A stretch of DNA of 64,000 bases from Polaromonas sp. CF318 (GTDB taxonomy: Bacteria; Pseudomonadota; Gammaproteobacteria; Burkholderiales; Burkholderiaceae_C), in the NCBI RefSeq assembly GCF_000282655.1, contig NZ_AKIV01000076.1, positions 62,001 to 126,000 on the forward strand, in the 5' to 3' direction. The notes below the pieces were generated by a model. It was given only the letters and a program-made list of their open reading frames with translations. It did no database searches and was not told the origin of the DNA. Shown here piece by piece: positions 46,572 through 55,814 of this stretch; position 1 is the first letter of the stretch; every line of letters begins with the position of its first letter. The position numbers were made by a program, and so were the translations under genes.

Positions 46572-46741
46572 GCCGGATTGATCCGGCGGGCCTTTGAGGG
46601 GATGCCGCAAGGCGTTTCCTGTGAGGGTGGGCGACAAGCCTGCTTTCCGAAAGTGACGGGGTCAAACCCGTCGCGACCAGCGGATGTTGCAAGACATCCG
46701 CCGGCAGTGGCAGGTGTCATCACCGGCCACTGACAAGTGGC
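46572..46741 (+). promoter_or_regulatory. Structured leader RNA of rpmI-rplT, candidate L20 control element
   Basis: The 261-base infC-rpmI gap is packed with hairpins: GCCGGA-TTGA-TCCGGC (46572-46587), GACGGG-N6-CCCGTC (46655-46672), a perfect 8-bp stem GCGGATGT-N6-ACATCCGC (46680-46701) and GCCACT-GACA-AGTGGC (46726-46741). None has a T run. In E. coli and Bacilli the L20 protein represses this operon through structured leaders that mimic 23S rRNA, so an equivalent is likely here. The structure type is not matched to a known family. Confidence 0.5.
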
Positions 46742-46807
46742 TCGGGGCCATCAAGTCTGCGGAAGGTTCGCAGCGCCTCACGAGCACAAATGAAAAGGAG
46801 CATTTAC

Positions 46808-47011
46808 ATGCCCAAAATGAAGACCAAGAGCGGCGCTAAAAAGCGTTTCCGCGTTCGTCCGGGTGGTACCGTCAAGCGCGGCCAAGCCTTCAAACGTCAC
46901 ATCCTGACCAAGAAGACCACCAAAAACAAACGCCATCTGCGTGGTGCGGTGACTGTCCATGAGACCAATATGGGTCACATGGCACAGATGCTCCCAGGCC
47001 AGGGCATTTAA
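46808..47011 (+). CDS. rpmI: Ribosomal protein bL35
   Basis: A 67-residue basic 50S subunit protein. It begins [20 protein letters not shown], the universal bL35 N-terminus, and contains [17 protein letters not shown], again conserved. AAGGAG lies 8 bases before the ATG at 46808; an in-frame ATG six codons earlier overlaps that site and is not used. rplT follows after 25 bases. Translation is probably coupled to the structured leader upstream. Confidence 0.97.
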   Translation: MPKMKTKSGAKKRFRVRPGGTVKRGQAFKRHILTKKTTKNKRHLRGAVTVHETNMGHMAQMLPGQGI

Positions 47012-47036
47012 TTAACGACGAACAAGGAGTACACAC

Positions 47037-47396
47037 ATGCCTCGCGTCAAACGTGGTGTAACGGCTCGCGCCCGCCACAAAAAAGTTTTAACCCTTGCAA
47101 AAGGTTTCCGCGGCCGCCGCGGCAATGTCTTCCGTATCGCCAAAGAAGCGGTAATGAAGGCCGGGCAATATGCCTACCGTGACCGCCGTACCAAGAAGCG
47201 CGTGTTCCGCCAGTTGTGGATCGCCCGTATCAATGCCGCAAGCCGTTCATTCGGCCTGACCTACAGCCAGTTTGCCAACGGCCTGAAGAAAGCCGGCATC
47301 GAGATCGACCGCAAGGTTCTGTCCGACATGGCCATCAATGACAGCGCTGCTTTCGGCGCCATCGTTGAACAGGTGAAAGCCAAGCTGGCCGCCTGA
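47037..47396 (+). CDS. rplT: Ribosomal protein bL20
   Basis: A 119-residue 50S assembly protein with a long basic N-terminal extension ([40 protein letters not shown]) and the globular C-terminal part containing [16 protein letters not shown]. Length and sequence are canonical. AAGGAG precedes the start. In characterised bacteria this protein represses its own operon through the rpmI leader. A terminator follows 53 bases after the stop. Confidence 0.97.
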   Translation: MPRVKRGVTARARHKKVLTLAKGFRGRRGNVFRIAKEAVMKAGQYAYRDRRTKKRVFRQLWIARINAASRSFGLTYSQFANGLKKAGIEIDRKVLSDMAINDSAAFGAIVEQVKAKLAA

Positions 47397-47449
47397 TTTT
47401 CAGGCCAGGCAGTATTGACGCTATTCAATCACTGCCTGCGCAAGAAAAT

Positions 47450-47485
47450 AAGGGCTGGAGCTTGAAAAGGCTCTGGCCCTTTTTT
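47450..47485 (+). terminator. Terminator after rplT
   Basis: A 12-bp stem, AAGGGCTGGAGC (47450-47461) with GCTCTGGCCCTT (47470-47481), containing one G-U pair and then T to 47485. It separates the thrS-rplT block from pheST. No phenylalanine-rich leader peptide precedes it, so it is more probably a simple terminator than a pheS attenuator. Confidence 0.8.
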
Positions 47486-47577
47486 ATGGTTTTTTCCGCA
47501 GTGCTTACTCTCAGTTGGCGTGATGCGAGTGCTGCCGAAAGCGCCTTTGCCGTTTTGTATTTCGAACAAGAGAACGT

Positions 47578-48642
47578 ATGACCCAACCTGATGCCCTCCA
47601 AGAACTGGTCAGCAGCGCCCAGGCCAGCTTTGCGCAGGCCAATACGCCCGCCGACCTGGAAAACGCCAAGGCGCAATTCCTGGGCAAAACCGGCCGTGTG
47701 ACCGAGTTGATGAAGGGCATGGCGGCCCTCAGCGTGGAGGAGAAAAAATCCCGCGGCGCCGCCATCAACCTGGCCAAGCAGGCCATTGAAACCGCGCTGA
47801 ACGCGCGCCGACAGGCGCTGGCCGATGCCGAACTGCAAAAGCAGCTCAAAGCCGAAGCGCTCGACGTGAGCCTGCCCGGCCGCCAGCGCGTGCAGGGCGG
47901 CCTGCATCCCGTGTCGTTGACGCTGGAGCGCATTGAAGGCATTTTTGGCTCCATGGGTTTTGACGTGGCCCAGGGTCCCGAGATCGAGACCGACTGGTTC
48001 AACTTCACCGCGCTCAACACGCCGGAAGACCATCCCGCGCGTTCCATGCACGACACCTTTTACGTCGAAGGCGGCACCGAGGCCGCGCCCAACCTGCTGC
48101 GCACCCACACCAGCCCGATGCAGATCCGCTATGCGGTGCAGCATGTCAAAAAGCATCGTGCCTTGATTGATGCCGGTGGCCGCATGCCAGAGATCCGCGT
48201 CATCGCGCCGGGTCGCACCTACCGCGTCGACAGCGATGCCACCCACTCGCCTATGTTCCACCAGTGCGAAGGCCTGTGGATAGGCGAGAACGTGAGCTTC
48301 AAGGACCTCAAGTTTGTCTTCACCGATTTCTGCCGCACCTTCTTTGAAAGCGACGACCTGGTGTTGCGTTTCCGGCCCAGCTTTTTCCCCTTTACCGAGC
48401 CCAGCGCCGAGATCGACATCCAGTTCCAGACCGGCCCGCTCGCCGGCCGCTGGCTGGAAGTGGCCGGCTCCGGCCAGGTGCACCCGAACGTGGTGCGCAA
48501 CATGGGCCTGGACCCCGAGAAATACATCGGCTTTGCCTTCGGCATGGGCCCGGACCGCCTGACCATGCTCCGCTATGGCGTCAACGACCTGCGCCTGTTC
48601 TTCGACGGCGACATCCGCTTCCTCTCGCAGTTCCAGTCATAA
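47578..48642 (+). CDS. pheS: Phenylalanyl-tRNA synthetase, alpha subunit
   Basis: A 354-residue catalytic subunit of the (alpha-beta)2 synthetase. The N-terminal coiled coil (about residues 1-90) binds tRNA; class II motif 2 is around [20 protein letters not shown], and motif 3 around [17 protein letters not shown] near the C-terminus. [19 protein letters not shown] is typical. The preceding 92 bases after the rplT terminator should hold its promoter. pheT follows after 31 bases. Confidence 0.97.
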   Translation: MTQPDALQELVSSAQASFAQANTPADLENAKAQFLGKTGRVTELMKGMAALSVEEKKSRGAAINLAKQAIETALNARRQALADAELQKQLKAEALDVSLPGRQRVQGGLHPVSLTLERIEGIFGSMGFDVAQGPEIETDWFNFTALNTPEDHPARSMHDTFYVEGGTEAAPNLLRTHTSPMQIRYAVQHVKKHRALIDAGGRMPEIRVIAPGRTYRVDSDATHSPMFHQCEGLWIGENVSFKDLKFVFTDFCRTFFESDDLVLRFRPSFFPFTEPSAEIDIQFQTGPLAGRWLEVAGSGQVHPNVVRNMGLDPEKYIGFAFGMGPDRLTMLRYGVNDLRLFFDGDIRFLSQFQS

Positions 48643-48673
48643 GCCACAAGAACAAGAACAACAAGGTCTCACC

Positions 48674-51100
48674 ATGCAATTCCCAGAATCCTGGTTGCGC
48701 GAATTTTGCAACCCGCCGCTCGACACCCAGCAGCTTGCCGACACCCTCACCATGGCCGGCCTGGAGGTCGAAGAGCTCAAGCCCGTGGCACCGCCCTTCA
48801 CCAAAATCGTCGTCGGCGAAATCAAGGAGGCCGTCCAGCATCCTGACGCCGACCGCCTGCGCGTTTGCCAGGTCGACGTGGGGCAGGGCAGCCTGCTCAA
48901 CATCGTCTGCGGCGCGCCTAACGCCCGTGTCGGCATCAAGGTGCCCTGCGCCCTCGTCGGCGCTGAGCTGCCGCCCGGTGAAGACGGCAAGCCCTTCCTG
49001 ATCAAGGTCGGCAAGCTGCGCGGCGTGGAAAGCCAGGGCATGCTGTGCTCGGCGCGCGAGCTCAAGCTCTCCGAAGACCATGGCGGTTTGCTCGAATTGG
49101 CTGCCGACGCGCCGCTGGGCCAGGACATCCGCGAGCACCTGCGCCTGGACGACACCCTGTTCACCCTCAAGCTCACGCCCAACCTCGCGCATTGCCTGAG
49201 CGTCTACGGCGTCGCGCGCGAAGTCGCCGCGCTCACCGGCGCGCCGCTGAGCGCGCCGTCTATCCCGGCCGTGGCCGCCGTGGACACGACCAGGGTGCCG
49301 GTCAAGATCAGCGCGCCCGATCTCTGCGGCCGCTTTTCGGGCCGCGTGGTACGCAACGTCAACACCAAAGCCGCCACGCCGCAGTGGATGGTGGACCGTC
49401 TGGCGCGCTGCGGCCAGCGCAGCGTGACCGCGCTGGTCGACATCTCGAACTACGTGATGTTCGAACTCGGCCGTCCCTCGCACATCTTTGACCTCGACAA
49501 AATCCACGGCGGGCTCGACGTCCGCTGGGGCAAGCCTGGCGAGACACTCAAGCTGCTCAACGGCAATACCGTGACGGTTGATGAAAAGGTTGGCGTCATC
49601 GCCGACAACGCTCAGGTTGAGTCCCTGGCCGGCATCATGGGCGGCGACGCCACCGCAGTGTCCGACGACACGAAACATGTTTACGTGGAAGCCGCTTTCT
49701 GGTGGCCGAAATCCATCGCCGGCCGTTCGCGCCGCTACAACTTTTCGACTGACGCCGGCCATCGTTTCGAGCGCGGCGTTGACCCTGGCCAGACCGTGGA
49801 GCACATCGACCGCATCACCCAGCTGATCATCGACATCTGCGGCACGCCGCAAACCGCCTGCGGCCCCATGGATGACCAGCAGGTCAATGTGCCTAAGGCG
49901 GCACCCGTCACCCTGCGCGTGGCGCGCGCCGCCAAGGTCATCGGCATGCCGCTCACCCAGGCGCAGTGCCTGGATGCGCTCCAGCGCCTGGGTTTGCCGG
50001 TGACGCAGGGCGAGGGCACCCTCACGGTGACGCCGCCCAGCTACCGTTTTGACCTGCAGATCGAGGAAGACCTCATCGAAGAAGTGGTGCGCATGGTGGG
50101 CTACCAGCAGTTGCCCGACACGCCGCCGCTGGCACCCATCACGGCACGGCTGCGCGCCGAATCCGAGCGCAGCCCCTTTGCCGTGCGCCGCGCGCTCGCT
50201 TCGCTCGGTTACCAGGAAACCATCAACTTCAGCTTTGTGGAAGAGCGCTGGGAGCACGAACTCGCCGGCAACCCGAACCCCATCAAGCTGCTCAACCCGA
50301 TCGCCAGCCAGATGAGCGTCATGCGCTCCTCGTTGCTGGGCTCGCTGCTGCAGGTGCTCAAGTTCAACCTGGACCGCAAGGCCTCCCGTGTGAGCGTGTT
50401 TGAGCTGGGCCGTGTTTTCCTGCGCGACGCCCATACCCAGAACACCGATACCACCGTAGCCGGTTTCAGTCAGCCCATGCGCGTCGCCGGCCTGGCCTAC
50501 GGGCCGCGGGCTGCCCTGAACTGGAGCCAGTCCGACAAGGCTGTGGATTTCTTCGACATCAAGGGCGATGTCGAGGCTTTGCTCGCGCCGCTCCAGGCGG
50601 TCTTTGCGCCCTCCGCGCATCCCGCCATGCACCCCGGCCGCTGCGCCAGCGTGTCGGCGGGCGGCAAGGCCGTGGGTTTTGTGGGCGAGCTGCATCCGCA
50701 ATGGCGCCAGGGCTATGACCTGGCCCAGGCCCCATTGCTGTTCGAACTCGAACTGGACGCGGTCCTGCAGCGCCCGGTGCCCGAATTCATGCCGGTCAGC
50801 AAGCTGCAGCCCGTGGAGCGCGACATCGCCGTCATCGTGCCTGAGGGCGCCACGCACGCCGCGCTCATGGCGGCCATCCACGGCGCAGCCACGCAGGGCC
50901 TGCTCAAGGGGGCCACCCTGTTTGACGTCTACAGGCCGCAACAGGCCAGCGCCAGCATGCAAATGGGTGAAAAAAGCCTGGCCGTGCGCTTGGTGCTTTC
51001 CAGCGACACCGCTACACTGACCGACGAGGAGATTGAGGCGGCCGTTCAGGCGGTTCTCGCGAATCTGCAGGGGCAACTCGGGGCGCGCCTGCGTGCCTGA
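48674..51100 (+). CDS. pheT: Phenylalanyl-tRNA synthetase, beta subunit
   Basis: An 808-residue beta subunit with tRNA-binding, editing and structural domains in order: B2 OB-fold (about residues 40-150, [20 protein letters not shown]), B1/B5 region, B3/B4 editing domain ([35 protein letters not shown]) and the C-terminal anticodon-binding FDX-ACB domain. The ATG at 48674 opens [20 protein letters not shown], the conserved beginning; the frame upstream is a shadow of pheS. ihfA follows after 47 bases, as in E. coli. Confidence 0.97.
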   Translation: MQFPESWLREFCNPPLDTQQLADTLTMAGLEVEELKPVAPPFTKIVVGEIKEAVQHPDADRLRVCQVDVGQGSLLNIVCGAPNARVGIKVPCALVGAELPPGEDGKPFLIKVGKLRGVESQGMLCSARELKLSEDHGGLLELAADAPLGQDIREHLRLDDTLFTLKLTPNLAHCLSVYGVAREVAALTGAPLSAPSIPAVAAVDTTRVPVKISAPDLCGRFSGRVVRNVNTKAATPQWMVDRLARCGQRSVTALVDISNYVMFELGRPSHIFDLDKIHGGLDVRWGKPGETLKLLNGNTVTVDEKVGVIADNAQVESLAGIMGGDATAVSDDTKHVYVEAAFWWPKSIAGRSRRYNFSTDAGHRFERGVDPGQTVEHIDRITQLIIDICGTPQTACGPMDDQQVNVPKAAPVTLRVARAAKVIGMPLTQAQCLDALQRLGLPVTQGEGTLTVTPPSYRFDLQIEEDLIEEVVRMVGYQQLPDTPPLAPITARLRAESERSPFAVRRALASLGYQETINFSFVEERWEHELAGNPNPIKLLNPIASQMSVMRSSLLGSLLQVLKFNLDRKASRVSVFELGRVFLRDAHTQNTDTTVAGFSQPMRVAGLAYGPRAALNWSQSDKAVDFFDIKGDVEALLAPLQAVFAPSAHPAMHPGRCASVSAGGKAVGFVGELHPQWRQGYDLAQAPLLFELELDAVLQRPVPEFMPVSKLQPVERDIAVIVPEGATHAALMAAIHGAATQGLLKGATLFDVYRPQQASASMQMGEKSLAVRLVLSSDTATLTDEEIEAAVQAVLANLQGQLGARLRA

Positions 51101-51147
51101 GGCTTCCACGAACCTTCCAAAATAAAAAACGCCAGGAGCACTGCCGC

Positions 51148-51474
51148 ATGGAATTTTCTGTAGAAAGCCTGGAGACCCCGGCGTTGACCAAGGCGCACCT
51201 CGCCGAATTGCTGTTTGAGCAGATCGGGCTCAACAAACGCGAATCGAAAGACATGATCGACGCGTTTTTCGACCTGATTTCAGACAGCCTGGTGGACGGA
51301 AATGATGTAAAAATTTCCGGTTTTGGCAATTTCCAGATCCGCACCAAGGCTCCGCGCCCCGGTCGCAATCCCCGAACCGGCGAAGCCATCCCCATCCAGG
51401 CCCGCCGCGTGGTCACCTTCCACGCCAGCCACAAGCTCAAAGACCAGATTCAGGGCGAAAACCCGACGGAATAG
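51148..51474 (+). CDS. ihfA: Integration host factor, alpha subunit
   Basis: A 108-residue DNA-bending protein that works as a dimer with IhfB. The conserved [20 protein letters not shown] and [20 protein letters not shown] with the DNA-intercalating proline in [11 protein letters not shown] are intact. The N-terminus carries about ten extra residues compared with the E. coli protein. AGGAG lies 8 bases before the ATG. It sits in the classical pheT-ihfA order and is followed by a MerR gene with a separate promoter candidate. Confidence 0.97.
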   Translation: MEFSVESLETPALTKAHLAELLFEQIGLNKRESKDMIDAFFDLISDSLVDGNDVKISGFGNFQIRTKAPRPGRNPRTGEAIPIQARRVVTFHASHKLKDQIQGENPTE

Positions 51475-51591
51475 CCTGGGGCCGCGCTCCAGGCCGCGCC
51501 GACACCGTCTTATTGCACCGCAGCGATGGGTTGGTAACTTCGTGTTACTTGTGTGACGGAGCAACAGATTTCAAAAAAGCCAAGCAACTCT

Positions 51592-51620
51592 TTGCGCTAA
51601 CTTTCGACTTAGAGTAGATT
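51592..51620 (+). promoter_or_regulatory. Candidate sigma-70 promoter of the MerR gene
   Basis: TTGCGC (51592-51597), 17 bases, then TAGATT (51615-51620). The start of transcription would be near 51627, next to a GGAGG-TTT-CCTCC hairpin (51622-51634). The remaining 51475-51591 shows nothing clear. Confidence 0.45.
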
Positions 51621-51651
51621 TGGAGGTTTCCTCCTTAGCGCATTGATTTAA

Positions 51652-52140
51652 TTGGAGAAAACTCTTCCACCTATCCCGGCGAAACGCTATTTCACTATCG
51701 GTGAAGTCAGCGACTTGTGCGGCGTCAAACCTCACGTGCTCCGTTATTGGGAGCAAGAGTTTACGCAGCTGCGCCCGATGAAAAGGCGCGGCAACCGGCG
51801 CTACTACCAGCACCATGAGGTGCTCATGATCCGGCGCATCCGCGACCTGCTCTACGACCAGGGCTTCACGATCAGCGGCGCGCGCAACAAGCTCCAGGAA
51901 ATCGTCCAGATCGAACGCGACAAGCGCCGCAACGGGGAGGTCATGCTCGACGGTGTCGAAGTGCTTGAAGGCGGCGATTCGCTGCTCGAGGATTTTGAGG
52001 ATTCAACCGACCACGCCGACTTTGAGGATAGCGAACCCGAGGGTGCCGACCTGCCCACAGGGGCCGCCGCGCAGCAAAGGTTGCTGCTGGTGCGCCGCGA
52101 GTTGTTCGAAATCCGCGATCTCCTGGGCAACAACCACTGA
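51652..52140 (+). CDS. MerR-family regulator, TTG start
   Basis: A 162-residue MerR-type protein of unknown target. The DNA-binding domain begins almost at once (KRYFTIGEVSDLCGVKPHVL, RYWEQEFTQLRPMKRRGNRR, about residues 11-50), a helical dimerisation part follows, and the middle is very acidic (LLEDFEDSTDHADFEDSEPE). A TAA directly precedes TTG 51652, so the start cannot be earlier, and no ATG precedes the helix-turn-helix. No Shine-Dalgarno site stands at the right distance; GGAG inside the first codons might serve a rarer start a few codons later. It lies downstream of ihfA and before tRNA-Pro. Confidence 0.88.
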   Translation: MEKTLPPIPAKRYFTIGEVSDLCGVKPHVLRYWEQEFTQLRPMKRRGNRRYYQHHEVLMIRRIRDLLYDQGFTISGARNKLQEIVQIERDKRRNGEVMLDGVEVLEGGDSLLEDFEDSTDHADFEDSEPEGADLPTGAAAQQRLLLVRRELFEIRDLLGNNH

Positions 52141-52159
52141 GAAGTGCCTTTCAGCAGGC

Positions 52160-52165
52160 TATAAT
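52160..52165 (+). promoter_or_regulatory. -10 box of tRNA-Pro
   Basis: A perfect TATAAT 11 bases before the tRNA. The -35 region (around 52137-52142) is poor. Confidence 0.65.
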
Positions 52166-52176
52166 CTAAGGCTTGT

Positions 52177-52253
52177 CGGTGTGTGGCGCAGCCTGGTAGC
52201 GCACTTGCATGGGGTGCAAGGGGTCGAAGGTTCGAATCCTTTCACACCGACCA
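52177..52253 (+). tRNA. tRNA-Pro, anticodon GGG
   Basis: A full cloverleaf: acceptor CGGTGTG with CACACCG, D-arm GCGC...GCGC, anticodon stem CTTGC/GCAAG with loop ATGGGGT so that the anticodon is GGG (reads CCC and CCT), T-arm containing GGTTCGAATCC, discriminator A and an encoded CCA end. The first acceptor base C is normal for tRNA-Pro. A TATAAT box precedes and a terminator follows. Confidence 0.96.
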
Positions 52254-52268
52254 TTAAAACCAGCAGAG

Positions 52269-52299
52269 AGCCGGTTAGCTAACGCTAACCGGCTTTTTT
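52269..52299 (+). terminator. Terminator of tRNA-Pro
   Basis: AGCCGGTTAGC (52269-52279) with GCTAACCGGCT (52284-52294), loop TAAC, followed by T to 52299. Confidence 0.92.
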
Positions 52300-52364
52300 G
52301 TTTTTCGCTCGCCGCCTTTTTCTTCTTTGGCCTCTTGCGGCCGTGTCCAGCGCGCGATTGCTCT

Positions 52365-53273
52365 TTATAAGTAGGCCCTTGCGCGGTTTGTCTTGCGGGG
52401 CACCTCGCGCAGCACCGACTGAATGCGTGCGGCCCCTTCCGGCTTCAGCGTGCCTCGCTCCAGTCCCATGGGCACGGTGCGCAGCGCGAGCTCACGGTAG
52501 AGCGCAGCGTGCGCATCCGTGCAGAGTTCGTTCAACGCCTCCAGGTGCTTGCCGACCGTGCCGACGTCGCCGCGGGCCACGCAGCCGCCCATGCCTTTGG
52601 CCAATCCCGCATCTTTCACGGCCGCGACAGTGCCGGCCAGCAGCGGCAGCAGGGCATCCAGTGTTTGCTGCTCGGTTCCGCCAAAAGATTTCCAGAGCAG
52701 GGACGCTTCGCGCAGCAGCGCGATCAGAAACGGGCCCACGTAGTACGCTGACGCGTGGTACAGCGCCCGGCTGCCTTCCGGAACACGGAAGGGAATGCAA
52801 CCGAGCCGGGTGGCGACATCGCCGAGCTCCGCCGCGAAATCGCCGTCCGCCGCGATCCCCACAGTGCAGCCCGGCAAGCCCTGCAGGGCGACCTCGGGAT
52901 TGGCAAACATCTGCAAGGGGTGAAAGCCGCCGGTCCGGGCGCCTTCGCGCATCGCTTTGGACAGCGCCGCCAGTCCGGTGGCACCGCTGCAATGCACAAC
53001 GCGGTGCCGCGGTGACCATTGCAGGGACTGCGCGACGGATGCAATGGCATCATCAGCCACGGTGATCCAGACAAAATCGCAGCGGGCCACGAGGTCTTGC
53101 GCCGCGCCGCAGGGCATCACGCCGGGAATTTCATTGGCGAATCGTTGCAGTGCCTCCCGATCGCGTGTCCAGGCCGCCGATACCGTGTAGCCGGCATTCG
53201 CCAGGGCTCGGGCCAGCGTCCGGCCCACCCGGCCGCAGCCGATAAAACCCATGGTGCTGTCCCTGGTCGGCAT
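52365..53273 (-). CDS. Rossmann-fold protein with DUF2520 domain
   Basis: A 302-residue protein with an N-terminal NAD(P)-binding domain (GFIGCGRVGRTLARALANAG, residues about 9-28) and a C-terminal DUF2520 helical domain (about 140-285, YHASAYYVGPFLIALLREA). VVHCSGATGLAAL and GGFHPLQMFA are typical of the family, which resembles ketopantoate or hydroxyisobutyrate dehydrogenases. No activity is established. The ATG at 53273 with AGGA upstream directly follows the class II aldolase stop, so the two are one operon with the acyl-CoA dehydrogenase and TetR genes. The tail ends close to the tRNA-Pro terminator. Confidence 0.85.
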   Translation of the reverse strand: MPTRDSTMGFIGCGRVGRTLARALANAGYTVSAAWTRDREALQRFANEIPGVMPCGAAQDLVARCDFVWITVADDAIASVAQSLQWSPRHRVVHCSGATGLAALSKAMREGARTGGFHPLQMFANPEVALQGLPGCTVGIAADGDFAAELGDVATRLGCIPFRVPEGSRALYHASAYYVGPFLIALLREASLLWKSFGGTEQQTLDALLPLLAGTVAAVKDAGLAKGMGGCVARGDVGTVGKHLEALNELCTDAHAALYRELALRTVPMGLERGTLKPEGAARIQSVLREVPRKTNRARAYL

Positions 53274-53275
53274 GC

Positions 53276-54118
53276 TCAATTCCTGTAAGAAGGATCGAGG
53301 CGATCCAGTTTGCGCAGCAGCGCGGGCCACTCCAGGCTGCCATAGCCGCCATGCGGTGTTCGCGCGGCGGCGTTCAGAACCGGGTTGGTTCGTGCCTCGT
53401 TGGTGAGCGTGATCTCCTCGCCGGAAAAACAGCTCACCGTGTTGGCGATCGCCGAACCCGTCGGGTGGTGAATGGCCCGGCTGCAGCCCAGGATGTCCAC
53501 CTGGATGCGGCACGCGTTTTCAAGCCAGTACATGGCGTTGAAGGCCTGCGCGATGCTGAGGCCGCACACCAGCAGGCCGTGGTTGCGCAGCATGAGGATG
53601 TCGTGCGGGCCCAGGTCGTCCACCACGCGAGCGCACTCGGCGCCGTTGATCGCCGGGCCCTCGAAGTCATGGTAGGCCACGCGGCCGTGAAAGCGCATGG
53701 CGGTCTGCGACAGCGGCAGCAGGCCTTCGGCGAGCGCGCTGACGGCCGTGCCGGCGCGGGTGTGCGTGTGAATGATGCACCGCACGTCGGGCCGGGCCAG
53801 GTGGATGGGCGCGTGCAGGTAAAAGCCCGCGACGTTGACGTTGTAGCCATGGTCCGGCTGCAGCAATGTGCGGCCTTCCACGTCGATCTTCACCAGGCTG
53901 GATGCCGTGATCTCCTCGTACAGCATGCCGTAGGGGTTGATCAGGTACTGCTCCCTGCTGCCCGGAATGCGCGCGCTGACGTGGTTGTAGATGAGGTCCG
54001 TCATGCCGTAGACGGCCAGCAGGCGGTAGCAGGCGGCGAGGTCGACGCGGGTCGCCCATTCTGCCTCGCCCACATGCGCGCGGACCTGGCTTTCGGCAAG
54101 CGTGAGGGGAGCGTCCAT
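53276..54118 (-). CDS. Class II aldolase/adducin family protein
   Basis: A 280-residue zinc-dependent class II aldolase-fold protein. Zinc ligands are the histidines of IIHTHTRAGTAVSA (about residue 118) and the later NHGLLVCG (about 178); YNHVSARIPGSREQYLINPYG is the conserved phosphate/substrate region. Relatives include fuculose-phosphate aldolase and decarboxylases; the exact reaction is unclear. The ATG at 54118 lies 7 bases after the acyl-CoA dehydrogenase stop; a TTG at 54136 is the weaker alternative. It is followed at once by the DUF2520 gene. Confidence 0.86.
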   Translation of the reverse strand: MDAPLTLAESQVRAHVGEAEWATRVDLAACYRLLAVYGMTDLIYNHVSARIPGSREQYLINPYGMLYEEITASSLVKIDVEGRTLLQPDHGYNVNVAGFYLHAPIHLARPDVRCIIHTHTRAGTAVSALAEGLLPLSQTAMRFHGRVAYHDFEGPAINGAECARVVDDLGPHDILMLRNHGLLVCGLSIAQAFNAMYWLENACRIQVDILGCSRAIHHPTGSAIANTVSCFSGEEITLTNEARTNPVLNAAARTPHGGYGSLEWPALLRKLDRLDPSYRN

Positions 54119-54125
54119 GGGCGGC

Positions 54126-55814
54126 TCAATGGCCAATCACCGCCGCCCGCCGCACGATGGCGGGCAAGGCCTGTGAATCGGGCAGGGCACCGAACACCGG
54201 CAGGCCGTTGCTTTCCAGGCGCGACGCGATAAAAAGCTCCGCGGCCTCCAGCGTGCCGTGCGCCAACATCTCGCCCGCCTGCAAGGCCAGCGCGATGCGC
54301 GTGACCAGCATGCGCGCATGGCCGTCGTGCGGATAGGAGCGGGCAAGGTGGCCGGCGAGGTCGTCGATGAAGCGGTCGTAGGCGGCATTCGCGCCGCGGT
54401 GCAGCCACAGCTCCTCGACCAGGGCGTCGCGGCAACGACCATCCTTGTCCATGGCGCGCAGCACATCCATGCACATCATGTTGGAACTGCCTTCCCAGAT
54501 CGAATTGAGCGGCGCCTCGCGGTACAGCCGGGCCACGGGGTTCTCCATGATGAAACCGTTGCCGCCGTGAACCTGCACGCATTCGTAGACAAAAACCGGC
54601 GCGCGCTGGCAGTTCCAGTACTTCATCGCCGGCGTCGCCACCCGGGAGAGCAGGTTTTCGTGCTCGCTGGATGCCATGCCGTCCACAGCCCGCGCCACGC
54701 GCATCGCGCCCAGCATTGCCGCCTCGCTGTCGATCGCCAGGTCGGCCAGCACATTGCACTGCATCGGCAGCTCTGACATGGGCTTACCGAAGGCCGTGCG
54801 CGTCTGGGCATGGTTGATCGCCAGCGTCAGGGCCTGGCGCATCAGGCCGGCCGAGCCCACCGCGAAGTCCAGGCGCGTCAGGTGTGCATGCGAAAGAATT
54901 TCGCGTATGCCGCGTCCTTCCTCGCCCACCAGCATGGACCAGGTGTCGCGGTACTCGATCTCGCTGGAGGCGTTGGAGCGGTTGCCGCACTTGTCCTTGA
55001 GGCGCTGGATGAAAAAATTATTCTGGCTGCCGTCCGGGCGGAAGCGCGGAACAAACAGGCAGCTCACCCCCGAGCGGGTTTGCGCCAGCGTGTAGAAGCC
55101 GTCGGCCACTGGCACCGAGCAAAACCATTTGTGGCCGGTGATGCTATAGGTGTCGCCGTCCGTGCCGCTGCCGGTGAACTCGGCCGTGGTCTGCGTCTGG
55201 CGCAAATCGGAGCCGCCTTGTTTTTCAGTCATCGCGTAGCCGATGACCGCGGCACGTTTCTGTTCGATGGGCAGGCGGCGCGGGTCGTAGTCCGCGGCCA
55301 GCGTCCTCTGCCGCCAGGCTTCAAGCGGCGGCTTGCCGGTGAAGCCGGCCACCGCCGCGTAAGCCATGCCGGTCGGGCAGCCCACGCCGTTCTCGACCTG
55401 GTTCCAGAGGTAGCTCAGCGCGGCGCGTGCAAAGTGACCCTTGCCGTTCTGCGTGGTCCAGGCCAGGCTGTGCACCTCATGGCCGAAGGCCGCGGCCATC
55501 AGCTGGTGCCAGGCCGGGTGGAACTCCACCCAGTCCGTGCGATGGCCGAAGCGGTCGTGCGTGCGCAACCGCGGCTCGAATTCGTTGGCCAGGCGCGCGG
55601 CATCCTGCAGCGTTTCGTTACCCGCCAGCGCACCCAGCGCGCTGCATTTTCCGGTGGCCCAGGGAGCGATTTTTCCGACCAGCTCACGCAGCGCCTCATC
55701 ACCATCGAATGCGTTGAAGCCGTTGGCCGAGGCGGCCTGATTCAGCACTTCATGCGTCGCTGCCGCGAGGCCGGGCGCGGAGGCCGTGAAAGGCGTCTCG
55801 TAAGGTTGGTTCAC
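54126..55814 (-). CDS. AidB-like acyl-CoA dehydrogenase
   Basis: A 562-residue acyl-CoA dehydrogenase-fold flavoprotein of the AidB/IBR3 branch. Matches are ATGKCSALGALAGNETLQDA near the N-terminus, YAMTEKQGGSDLRQTQTTAE for the flavin site, SITGHKWFCSVPVAD, and the catalytic-loop area VQVHGGNGFIMENPVARLYR with NSIWEGSSNMM. The GTG start at 55814 overlaps the TetR stop as GTGA, and gives VNQPYETPF, close to the AidB beginning. Substrate is unknown. It is the second gene of a TetR-headed operon with an aldolase and DUF2520 protein. Confidence 0.88.
   Translation of the reverse strand: MNQPYETPFTASAPGLAAATHEVLNQAASANGFNAFDGDEALRELVGKIAPWATGKCSALGALAGNETLQDAARLANEFEPRLRTHDRFGHRTDWVEFHPAWHQLMAAAFGHEVHSLAWTTQNGKGHFARAALSYLWNQVENGVGCPTGMAYAAVAGFTGKPPLEAWRQRTLAADYDPRRLPIEQKRAAVIGYAMTEKQGGSDLRQTQTTAEFTGSGTDGDTYSITGHKWFCSVPVADGFYTLAQTRSGVSCLFVPRFRPDGSQNNFFIQRLKDKCGNRSNASSEIEYRDTWSMLVGEEGRGIREILSHAHLTRLDFAVGSAGLMRQALTLAINHAQTRTAFGKPMSELPMQCNVLADLAIDSEAAMLGAMRVARAVDGMASSEHENLLSRVATPAMKYWNCQRAPVFVYECVQVHGGNGFIMENPVARLYREAPLNSIWEGSSNMMCMDVLRAMDKDGRCRDALVEELWLHRGANAAYDRFIDDLAGHLARSYPHDGHARMLVTRIALALQAGEMLAHGTLEAAELFIASRLESNGLPVFGALPDSQALPAIVRRAAVIGH

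Noticed and set aside
46790..46807. An earlier start for rpmI
   Set aside because: The earlier ATG overlaps the ribosome site of the conserved bL35 start at 46808.
47397..47581. A pheM-like attenuator before pheS
   Set aside because: The terminator at 47450-47485 has no Phe-rich frame before it. A 31-codon frame from 47486 to 47581 overlaps the pheS start but contains only three scattered Phe codons and lies after the terminator.
48581..51109. An 842-codon open frame antisense to pheT
   Set aside because: It mirrors the third-position GC of a certain pheT gene, has no recognisable domains, and is rich in Gly, Ala, His and Arg as expected for an antisense shadow.
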